From positions 437,001 through 501,000 of the forward strand of contig JACEVL010000209.1 of the NCBI GenBank assembly GCA_020284085.1: 64,000 nt of DNA. Direction: 5' to 3'. The notes under the pieces are model-generated. The model ran no database searches. It saw only the letters and a list, made by a program, of their open reading frames with translations, and was not told where the DNA came from. The stretch is from Aporrectodea caliginosa. Lineage: Eukaryota; Annelida; Clitellata; Crassiclitellata; Lumbricidae. Position numbers and translations under genes: made by a program. Positions 55,460 through 64,000 of this stretch are shown one piece after another; positions within the stretch are counted from its first letter, which is position 1; every line of letters begins with the position of its first letter.

Positions 55460-57377
55460 ATGATTCGATTTGTTGTTGTAACTTCACTGATCACTGCTTA
55501 CCTCCTGACTGCCGTGGTTTGTCCTCCCGTCACTGAACGACCTGTCAAACCAGAAGAGGATGAGAGTGAACAAAGCGAGGTTGGTACTTGGTCAGTCCAG
55601 TTCACCTGTATAGGAATGCCAAGGTGCTGCAGTGTATGCAGTATAATGTAAATGAGGATTTATGTATGGTAGCAATGCTTCTTGATTACATAGCTTAGTT
55701 CGCAGAAGAGGAAAGTTTTAGGATGAAGGTAAATTAAAATGTTATTTGGACAGTTATAAAAATTCTTTATAACATGCTTAGGACATGGATTCCAATTTAT
55801 TTCAGTGTTAGAATATGACCTCGTTCTAAGGCAGTTTATCTATATAAAAACATTAACCCCAGTAACAGCAGTGTAAGGAGATTCCTGAATATTTGCAAAC
55901 CCAGTTGCAAAGCAAATCTTGTAGCAGAAAATGGCAATTTATGTTGGACCTAAGTTATGTACTTGTGTGATATTCACTGCCCATGCAATGATATCTTATG
56001 CATAATTGTCAGGGTTTTTTTAAAGAAGAAAGTCTGATATTGTCTGGTACCAGTTGAAGAATTTCACTGAGTTTGAATTAGAGGTGTTTGTGAACTGACC
56101 ATTTTGGGTGACATGTTTTACAGAATATGGGCCTAGAGTATGAACGCTACCTCAAAGAGGTAGTTGGAGTTTTAGAGTCGGATGAAGGCTTTAGGAAGAA
56201 GCTTGACGAGTCTAATATATCTGAGATACAGGTAACACTGCACCTTGAGTGGTGCATGTGGAATGTTAGGATAAGATTTGGCTTGGTCTCTGCTTTTCAG
56301 AATTCATTAAATTCACCTTTATGTTTTTAAACGTGCTCAAAGACAAGCATGGTACTCAGGCGACCAAAATGATGCTTTTTGTTCAGCAACTCTAACATTT
56401 TCCGTTGTTGATCCAATGAAATAACATAATTTATGCCAAAGCTAGTACATGGTACATTAAACCTGGAACCTTATAAGTACAGAGTTCATCAGTATTAGCA
56501 TGAAATGCCAACTACCCCTTACATTGCAAAACATGGTACAATCCTGTAATATTTCGTAATCATGAAAGTTCAAATTTATTATTAAGGGTTTGAAAACGTT
56601 TAATTTTAACATTAAAGCTAATTTTTTCTGCATATTTGGCCTACTGTGTACAGATATTTATTCCATTTAATTAAGACTGCTTGCCTTTTTTGTACTTTTG
56701 TTATTACTTCTGACTCCTTAGATTTCCTGCTTGCAATGATTCCACTTTTGATATTTTGTGTCCTTTGCTGTTATTGAATTGCATGAAATTTTGTCACTTT
56801 ATTCTACACATTGTAAAATCTCGCAGTATGTTTGCCACAATGTTAGTCCTTGTTCCAGATTACTTTATTTTGATTTTATGTTCTAGAGCTTTATCTATCT
56901 TTTTCTATTTCTATAGATTTTATTTGCCTGACTATATATTTAAAGTGTTTTTTGTTTCTTTTAAATTTTTTTTAGAATGTTTTGATAAAGTTAAGTTTTG
57001 TTGTAATGTTCAGTATTATTGATTCCTTTTATCCTTTTTCCTTTTATTCAAGATCTTCAAAGTCTGGCATTTTTGTTGCATCTGAATTTTATATGAATGT
57101 GCTTGCATGATTTGTTGTACACTTTCTTTTGCATATGCATATATGTTGTACATAGCCTTTTGCATATTCACATTGATGTATGCTTTTTTCTATTCCCTTA
57201 TGCATTGTTGCTATTGTGATGGATGTGCTTTGCTTGATAATTAGTGATTTGTTTCTGTATGTCCAGCTGAATCAGTTGACTTATGACAAGTACTTGCAAG
57301 AGGTGATGAGTTTACTCATGTCGGACTCGGACTTTGCGAACAGAATGGTGGCAACAGCTGGCAATAAGACAGCCGAG
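55460..57377 (+). CDS. Nucleobindin-like gene, 5' exons only (partial)
   Basis: Nucleobindins are secreted/Golgi EF-hand calcium-binding proteins. Exon 1 (55460-55579) begins with ATG directly after an acceptor-like ctgttttag and encodes a signal peptide (MIRFVVVTSLITAYLLTAVV) and an acidic linker PVKPEEDESEQSE. Exon 2 (56124-56231, phase 0/0) encodes NMGLEYERYLKEVVGVLESD, then EGFRKKLDESNISEIQ, matching the GLxYxxYLxxVxxVLExDxxFRxKL segment of NUCB1/2. A second phase 0/0 exon (57267-57377) encodes a diverged version of the same segment (LNQLTYDKYLQEVMSLLMSD...). Downstream parts (DNA-binding-like basic region, EF hands, zipper) were not found, so the gene probably continues past 64000. Family call fairly sure; completeness unknown. 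Confidence 0.75.
57267..57377 (+). CDS. Duplicated nucleobindin exon 2 (alternative cassette)
   Basis: 111 bp between an acceptor (tatgtccag) and a donor GAG|gtttag, in phase 0/0 like exon 2 (108 bp) 1.0 kb upstream. Aligned without gaps over 36 positions the two peptides share about ten identical residues at the conserved sites (L4, Y6, Y9, L10, E12, V13, L17, S19, D20, F23) with many conservative changes. Being phase-neutral, the two can be used singly or together. Confidence 0.65.
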
Positions 57378-58929
57378 GTTTAGTTAAAGCTTTCCACCTT
57401 TTCATCATTATTCATTCTTTTCTTATTTAATAAAATGTGACCCAAGGAATCAAAATAGTTCATATGTCGGAAATTTCAGAATATGAATATTTTATATATT
57501 CTTAAAGATCACATTTTTTTGCTTTAAATTGAAAAAAAAATTGGGTTCTACCTGACCTTTTGACAAAGTTACAAATTTATGATTATAATTGTGGCCAATT
57601 TTTGGAAATTTTTTCATTGATTTTAATATAATATAAAAAAACTAAAACTATACACTGTACAAAATCCTGAAAATACACATTAAAACAATGAATTTCATCA
57701 ATTTATGTGAGATATCAGAAATTTTAACAAATGTTTTTTTCACCCATATCTATTAAAATCTGAAAATGAGCAAAAATGACATCTGATCATATTTTGTTGT
57801 TTTCCTAGCAATGTAATTTGCCGACATCCGACTCATTTTGATTCCCTATGTCACAAATCTGAAAACTGCACACATCATAATGCACGAGGCATCAATCAGT
57901 AGTTGCAATACAGTGAACTGCACTGTATATCCATGAGTCTTTTATGGTGGGGTATTTTCAACATCAGAAAGAACAGAAACTGCAGGGCAGGCTAACTTAA
58001 CTATTCTAAGAAAGCAAACTGGAAACAATTTTACTTTCTCAGTCTGGTTAGTCTGTTGTGATGGATAGGTGAAATGTGTTTGGATAAAATCTGCCTTATT
58101 CTTTTCAATTGGTTAACACTATATAAGGAATTCACGCTGGAAAATCTCGGTATGTAATCTGATTTGTCACAGTTCAGTTACAATGGTTTATAACTTGACT
58201 GGAATTTAAGGAGGTTTTTAATTTGACCCTTTAATGATGAGATGAATTAGTTTTACATGCATTTTAGTACATGTTCGACATTATAGTGTATCAACAAAAT
58301 CTACAGGGAATGAAATAAATCTGCTAATGGTTGTATAGTAAAGCATAGCCATATTGAAATCTACTGGTAAAACTGCAATGAATGGTAAGGATAAAAATCT
58401 TAATCCTACAACTAGGAAACTAGCTCCTTCCATCAGCATTATTCCTCCTGAGCCAGCCCAAGTATGACAGCTGTTAAGTTGCATCATGTAGAACCTTTGA
58501 GTCTTTGAATTTGGCATATTAACAAAGTGTCTGTTGTTGACCAAGTGATATCAGTTTGAAGTGAGCTGCGTGGGTGCACTGGGTGGTATAGATATAATCG
58601 GCATCTGATCATATATTCTGAAATACAAGGAACCGCCTTAGTAAGTTAGTTCTGAAACCTCTGACTCAAAAGCAATACAAGCAATTATTTCACACTATTT
58701 TTCAAGTAAAAACTCGTGTGACAGTTGCAAGACTTGACTAAATAAAATTTAGTCTTAGTTATGATCTTATAAGCATATGCATCTACCAGAATGTACCTTT
58801 TTAAATATTCTTTACACAGTTTTAAATTTGATTTTTGTGGATGTTATTTTTGCTTTATACTTGTTAATACATTTCTTGAAGTATATTCTGTGCCTCAATA
58901 CAATACAACATATTACATTTGTATGTATT
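57378..58929. other. Presumed intron, no exon seen
   Basis: AT-rich, with no frame above 90 codons that looks coding. The block 57430-57850 is poor in C and lacks recognisable repeats. Confidence 0.5.
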
Positions 58930-59960
58930 TATGTGCAATTTCTAAGGCACTACCTAAAAGCTTATTGTAGGGCGCCAGCTTATTCACGAGTGTTGCATCA
59001 TGTTAGGGGGTTGTCCAGAGAACCAAGTGGAGGTCCATGTCCTGTTGCCAGGAGATTAGAGAGAGATGGAGGAGGCAGAGGAGCTGTTTAAGGTGAATTC
59101 CGTCTGGGGTGAGATAGATTGGTAGGTGGACACTGGACACTGCAGGATTAGTTTGGAGTGGACAGCGTGTGGGGTGATTGATACATAGAGGAGTGTGAGG
59201 TAGATGGTGGTGAGTAAATGGGGGTATTGGTGGAGGATCTGGGTATTTGTGGAATTCAGGAGAGAGGAGGCGCAGTGTGGTATATGGATTGTTCGGAGAA
59301 CTTGAGAAGTGACTGGGGCTTGAGAGAGTGTGATTGCAAGCCAAGCTGAAAGGTCAAGAGGTCATAAAGGCACTTGAGCTGCAAGTATTGTAGGAGTTGT
59401 AGGTTAGCAATATAACTTTGAGGTTGATTCATTGGGGGATTTTCAACCAATGGAGTGATTTAACGATAGGAATGATATATGGTGATGCTTGGGTGTCCTG
59501 GTGGCAGCTTGAGCATGTGAGTTTTGGATGAGTTGAAGATGCTGAATTTGGATTGATTCAAGGATGAGGAATCGCAGTATTCAACCTGGGAGTGGACAAT
59601 GGAGGTAGCAGTAGTAAAGCAGTTTTAAGGTCGAGCATGAATTGATTGTGGTTGGAGGACACAAATGTGAGTAAAGCAGGTGTGCGAGAGGTTGGAGATG
59701 TGATTCGAGAATGAGAGATATGGGTTGAAGGTAATGTCAACATTTTGCACAGGCAAGTCAAAGGTGAAAGTAAGCGATGAGGAGTTCGTGGAAGGGTCAT
59801 ATTTCTGGATCTGATCTGGAAGACCTGGAATGATGAATTCTGTTTTGGCTGGACTGAAGCAGAGGTAGTTAGAGGACATCCAATTTGAGATTAAGGGGAC
59901 CACATCGAGTAATTGAGCCATGGGGAGGAAAAAGAGCTGAGGGAGAAGAATATGAAGAGT
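58930..59960 (-). pseudogene. Decayed CR1/L2-type LINE, minus strand
   Basis: 59921-59625 reads NWMSSNYLCFSPAKTEFIIP and VQNVDITFNPYLSFSNHISN, i.e. the NWMxxNxLxLNxxKTE and GVxxDxxLSFxxHI blocks that follow the RT YADD box. Further minus-strand frames down to 59003 carry the rest with shifts. The 3' end (58960-58990) is the reverse complement of the GAATAAGCTGG tail. This copy links the dispersed tails in the window to an RT-encoding LINE. Confidence 0.75.
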
Positions 59961-60195
59961 TTAGGAACAGATAGGAAGAATCATACAGTATAAAATAATT
60001 CTTCAGCAAATTTTTCTTTGGTTAATAATAAAGATTAGGATAATTAACATATATTGGACTTACCCTGTACTATCAACTGACATTTACTGTAAGTTTAACC
60101 GTCTGTGGTTATTGGATTTTAATATTCTTTGCGGTGTTCAACTGTGTCCCATTCACAGTCCTCTTTCAGCTCCACGCTGTGTGGTATAACAATGT

Positions 60196-60705
60196 TCACC
60201 CATTATTTGTCTCATCATCATTGTTATAGATGTTGGTGTACCACTTCTTTGTCATCGGATCTCTGAATAAGTAATAGTTTCTGTCATCAGTCAGTTCAGT
60301 GACTTTTTTCTGTGCAATTTTTTCATTTACTCTTTCGTTGAGATCTGCATCAAGTGGATTTACTAAAAGAATCGATACTTGCATCACAGATGTGTGTCTG
60401 GCACGATTGCATAGTATGATCCTGTAAGCCTCGAATCTTTTCAATGGAATCTTGACTCTGAAATAATAATCTCCATTTTCTGCACCTTTTGGATAAGGGC
60501 TGATGGTTGGTAGGTCATAATTCCACAGAGTTGTTGACATTGAAACACCCTTCTTGATTAGACTGTCCATAGGACTGTCATATGAAAAATTTACAGCATT
60601 CGTACTCATCTCCAGTTGCTTCCATGTTTTCTTTATCATTTCCAGTGGTTTTGTTCCAGTTTGTACATTTGTCACATGATAAGCAAAGGCCACTTCAGTT
60701 GTCAT
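60196..60705 (-). CDS. Intronless 169-residue protein of unknown function
   Basis: An uninterrupted frame ATG 60705 to TAG or TAA at 60196 inside the presumed nucleobindin intron, opposite strand. A TATA box TTTATATAAA (60801-60810) stands about 96 bases upstream and an ATTAAA (60118-60123, minus strand) about 75 bases downstream, so it looks like a compact transcription unit. The product is soluble, without signal peptide or membrane segment, rich in Asn, Tyr, Lys and aromatic positions, with a run of predicted beta-like strands (GDYYFRVKIPLKRFEAYRII, HTSVMQVSILLV). I recognise no family. It might be a retrogene or a domesticated viral or transposon gene; neither is shown. Confidence 0.6.
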   Translation of the reverse strand: MTTEVAFAYHVTNVQTGTKPLEMIKKTWKQLEMSTNAVNFSYDSPMDSLIKKGVSMSTTLWNYDLPTISPYPKGAENGDYYFRVKIPLKRFEAYRIILCNRARHTSVMQVSILLVNPLDADLNERVNEKIAQKKVTELTDDRNYYLFRDPMTKKWYTNIYNNDDETNNG

Positions 60706-60800
60706 CTCTTCGGTTTAAACTGCTGTATAACTTTTACAGTTTTCGTTCTATCACTATATGCTCTGAAGTTGCAATAAGACTGGGAGAGTCCTACCTAGGC

Positions 60801-60810
60801 TTTATATAAA
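60801..60810 (-). promoter_or_regulatory. TATA box of the 169-residue ORF
   Basis: TTTATATAAA, self-complementary, 96 bases upstream of the ATG at 60705; transcription would start near 60770. Confidence 0.5.
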
Positions 60811-60854
60811 TGTGATTGCAGCATGGTTTTCTACATGGGTTAAAATGTACATAG

Positions 60855-61165
60855 AGTTTTGAAGGTTATGTCGATAAGGTGTGCTGTGGGTATAGGTTCC
60901 TTGCAGTTGGTTAACTTCCTTAAGTCAAGTTTTGTGATATCAAGATGGTTTTAATGGGTATAGGTTCCTTGAATTTGGTAAACGTTTCAAAGGTTATGTT
61001 GATAAGGTGTGCTATGGGTATAGGTTCCTTGAATTTGGTAAGCTTCATCAAGTAAAGTTTTGAGATATTGAGATGATTTTAATGGGCATAGGTTCCGTGA
61101 ACTTAGTAAACGTCATCAAGTCAAGTTTTGGGAAATCGAGATGCTTTTAATGGGCATAGGTTCCT
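60855..61165 (+). repeat. Degenerate tandem repeat, about 65 bp period
   Basis: Four imperfect units around gggtataggttccttgaatt, ttggtaaacgt/gcttcatcaag, tcaagttttgagatattgag and atgattttaatgggcatagg. Wording shared with the 48-bp array downstream (ggtaaac, caagt, gggaaat) suggests a common origin. Confidence 0.75.
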
Positions 61166-61344
61166 TGATTCTAAAAAACTTTGAATAATGCAAGAATTGC
61201 AAGATATAACTGAGCTTAATTACTATAGACATTTGTGCATTATAGGATAATGCAGTTTCTTAACAACAGTACTTGCTCTCTATAAGATTTTAAAAAAACA
61301 GTTGCTTGTAGTTGCACACTGGTAAACTTTGCAAAATAAGTTTT

Positions 61345-63060
61345 GTAGAAGTCCAGTTACCCGCAGTTGTATTTTGTCAATTTCGTCAAATCAGCTTTTG
61401 GGAAATCCAGATAATTGTGCTTGGTAAACTTAACCAAATCAGCTATTGGGAAATCCAGATAGTTGTATTTGGTAAACTTTATTAAATCAGCCATTGGGAA
61501 ATCCAAATGGTTGTATTTGGTAAACTTTATTAAATCAGCTGTTGGGACATCCAAATGGTTGTATTTGGTAAATTTTATTAAATCAGCTATTGGGAAATCC
61601 AAATGGTTGTATTTGCTAAACTTGATTAGATCAGCTATTGGGAAATCCAAATGGTTGTATTTAGTAAACTTTATTAGATCAGCTATTGGGAAATCCAAAT
61701 AGTTGTATTTGGTAAACTTTATTAGATCAGCTATTGGGAAATGCAAATGGTTGTGTTTGGTAAACTTTATTAGATCAGCTATTAGGAAATGCATATGGTT
61801 GTGTTTGGTAAACTTTATTAGATCAGCTATTGGGAAATCCAAATGGTTGTGTTTGGTAAACTTTATTAGATCAGCTATTGGGAAATCCAAATGGTTGTAT
61901 TTGGTAAACTTTATTAGATCAGCTAAATACTGGGAAATCCAAATGGTTGTGTTTGGTAAACTTTATTAGATCAGCTATTTGGGAAAGCCAAATGGTTGTA
62001 TTTGGTAAACTTTATTAGATCAGCTATTGGGAAATCCAAATGGTTGTGTTTGGTAAACTTTATTAGATCAGCTATTGGGAAATCCAAATGGTTGTGTTTG
62101 GTAAACTTTATTAGATCAGCTATTGGGAAATCCAAATGGTTGTATTTGGTAAACTATATTAGATCAGCTAAATACTGGGAAATCCAAATGGTTGTATTTG
62201 GTAAACTTTATTAGATCAGCTATTGGGAAATCCAAATGGTTGTGTTTGGTAAACTTTATTAGATCAGCTATTGGGAAATCCAAATGGTTGTGTTTGGTAA
62301 ACTTTATTAGATCAGCTATTGGGAAATCCAAATGGTTGTATTTGGTAAACTATACTAGATCAGGTAGATACTGGGAAATCCAAATGGTTGTATTTGGTAA
62401 ACTTTATTAGATCAGCTATTGGGAAATCCAAATGGTTGTGTTTGGTAAACTTTATTAGATCAGCTATTGGGAAATCCAAATGGTTGTATTTGGTAAACTA
62501 TATTAGATCAGCTAAATACTGGGAAATCCAAATGGTTGTATTTGGTAAACTTTATTAGATCAGCTAAATACTGGGAAATCCAAATGGTTGTATTTGGTAA
62601 ACTTTATTAGATCAGCTATTGGGAAATCAAAATGGTTGACGGTTGTATTTGGTGAACTTTATTAGATCAGCTATTGGGAAATCCAAATGGTTCTATTTGG
62701 TAGATTAGATTTTTGGAAATGCAGGTGGTTGACTGGTTGTATTTAGAAAACTTCATCAATTCAGTCATTGGAAAATTCAGATGGGTGTGTTTGGTAAACT
62801 TTATTAGATCAGCCATTGGGAAATCCAAATGGTTGAATTTGATAAACTATATTAGATCAGCTAAATACTGCGAAATCCAAATGGTTGTATTTGGTAAACT
62901 TTATTAGATCAGCTATTGGGAAATCACATGGTTTTATTTGGTAGATCATATTTTGGGAAATGCAGGTGGTTGTATTTAGAAAACTTCATCAATTCAGTCA
63001 TTGGAAAATCCAGTGGTTGTATTTGGTAAATATTCATCATATCAGCAGTTTTGAAACTTC
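61345..63060. repeat. 48-bp minisatellite array, about 35 units
   Basis: Consensus unit starts TATTGGGAAATCCAAATGGT, continues TGTRTTTGGTAAACTTTATT and ends AGATCAGC (48 bp = 16 codons). Some units carry a few extra bases (ctaaatactggg), at about 61924, 62169, 62514, 62566 and 62867. A higher-order period of 196 bp is visible (61996 and 62192 start near-identical blocks). Edges are diverged, the centre homogenised. Long frames are open on both strands because the unit is a multiple of three without stops; I see no gene structure around it. Confidence 0.95.
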
Positions 63061-64000
63061 AGATGATTGTCGCTACACTTGGTGCACTGCATTATGTCAG
63101 CTTTTAAGGATATCCAAATCAATGTAATGACTCATGCATCTGTTTCGAAGACCTTGATTTGAGTCTATCGTTATTGAGTGTGGTATTAATAGTTTCTTGA
63201 AGTGCATCAGATTTTGGAAAGTCCAGATGTGTCCGGAAGTTCCCTTGACTCAAGACAAACTTTCGTACAAAACATCACAACGCTACCAGATTTGATGACC
63301 ACATTGGCTGAGCCACAGCATGAAGGCTCTGTGGGCGCATACAACACTTGAGTGTGACATTGCAGTAATTGGCATTCACTTGCAATCTAGAAGTGCCATG
63401 TCTTGATGTCAAGCGGCAACAGCGTGATGTTTTCATTGATTGCTTTTTTGATAAGACCCATCAAAACCTGATGAACTTTGTCACATTTCTTGCACATTGC
63501 CTTGAATCACACCAGTTTTAGGACATATATTTATAAACTAGACGTTTGCCCATCCTAATACTGTAAAAAATTACCTTCCTAACGTATACTGCTTCTGCCC
63601 TCCCTGTCCGTCTCCCCTCCCTCCCCGCCTCTGTCCCTCCCTACCCCTTTTTATATTCGTTTATATTATTAATATATTGCACAACCTGACTTAAAATGTC
63701 TACAAGATGGAATGTTTTAATTGCTTCAACTCTTGATGAGACTTTTATCTTGAGTGGACTTGATAAACTTTGTACACATATCTTGCTTTGAGTCATACTA
63801 CTTTCGAAACCAATATTTATTGAGTTAACGTTTTGTGATTGACCAGTTTTCGGAAAGTCTTTACAACTTGGGAAGTTTGCGTTGAATTTACAAGACTCTT
63901 ACTTCGAAAAACTAGATGAACGTTGTACTCATTTCTTGCCTTAAGTGACACTCTTCGTGGCTGGTATTTACATTGTGATGCCTCAGCATTTGGAAATTAC
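63061..64000. other. No gene seen; diverged flank of the minisatellite
   Basis: Scattered words of the array (tttggaaagtccagatg, cttgataaactttgtaca, ttttcggaaag) at irregular spacing point to old decayed repeat units. No exon with convincing splice sites was found. A C/T-rich run lies at 63597-63650. Confidence 0.5.

Noticed and set aside
57180..57266. Upstream ATG in frame with the second nucleobindin-like exon as a translation start
   Set aside because: The segment before 57267 is T-rich and ends in a good acceptor; the hydrophobic translation is intron read-through.
59003..59344. 113-codon Pro/His-rich minus-strand frame as a separate gene
   Set aside because: It lies between the LINE RT fragment and its 3' tail, so it is decayed LINE sequence.
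61357..61890. 177-codon minus-strand frame with eleven 16-residue repeats as a gene
   Set aside because: The plus strand is equally open, the start codon arises from the repeat itself, and there are no promoter or splice signals; kept as repeat only.
61345..63060. CRISPR-like look of regularly spaced repeats
   Set aside because: Units are directly abutting 48-bp tandem copies without unique spacers, in animal DNA; this is a minisatellite.

Overview
The window is nuclear DNA of an animal, most likely a marine invertebrate. The reasons are long introns with GT/AG (once GC/AG) borders, C2H2 zinc-finger and CDK10 genes of animal type, and a heavy load of LINEs, SINEs, hAT, mariner-like and MITE elements. 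I cannot fix the phylum; the family mix would suit a deuterostome such as an echinoderm or hemichordate, but that is a weak inference. Nothing bacterial, and no CRISPR array, operon or origin, is visible.

Layout. 1-20 kb is gene-poor: LINE remnants, long microsatellites, MITEs with perfect target-site duplications (TSDs), a 2.9-kb foldback element (about 12,966-15,892) and a composite hAT-type insertion (16,290-17,730) holding a LINE fragment and a younger MITE. A single-exon gene of unknown function lies on the minus strand at 20,343-21,770. CDK10 runs along the plus strand from 24,118 to 38,282 or beyond, in at least 14 coding exons whose splice phases I checked base by base. Its introns hold a near-full-length CR1/L2-type LINE with a 15-bp TSD, LINE 3' ends, tRNA-derived SINE pieces and a 1.95-kb DNA transposon with a 9-bp TSD.

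38-43 kb is intergenic, with a SINE and a mariner-like transposase gene split by a 488-bp MITE. A four-exon C2H2 zinc-finger gene (44,053-49,028) encodes about 308 residues. 49.3-55.4 kb holds TE debris. At 55,460 the 5' end of a nucleobindin-like gene starts (signal-peptide exon plus two alternative-looking, tandemly duplicated copies of the next exon). No further exon was found, so the gene probably continues past the window. Downstream of these exons are a decayed LINE, an intronless minus-strand ORF of 169 codons with its own TATA box, and a 1.7-kb array of a 48-bp minisatellite.

The genes form no evident pathway. CDK10 is a nuclear cyclin-M-dependent kinase, the zinc-finger protein a probable DNA-binding regulator, and nucleobindin a calcium-binding protein of the secretory pathway. 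The strongest leads are the duplicated nucleobindin exon, the foldback and composite transposons, the GC-AG intron in CDK10, and the two unidentified intronless genes.
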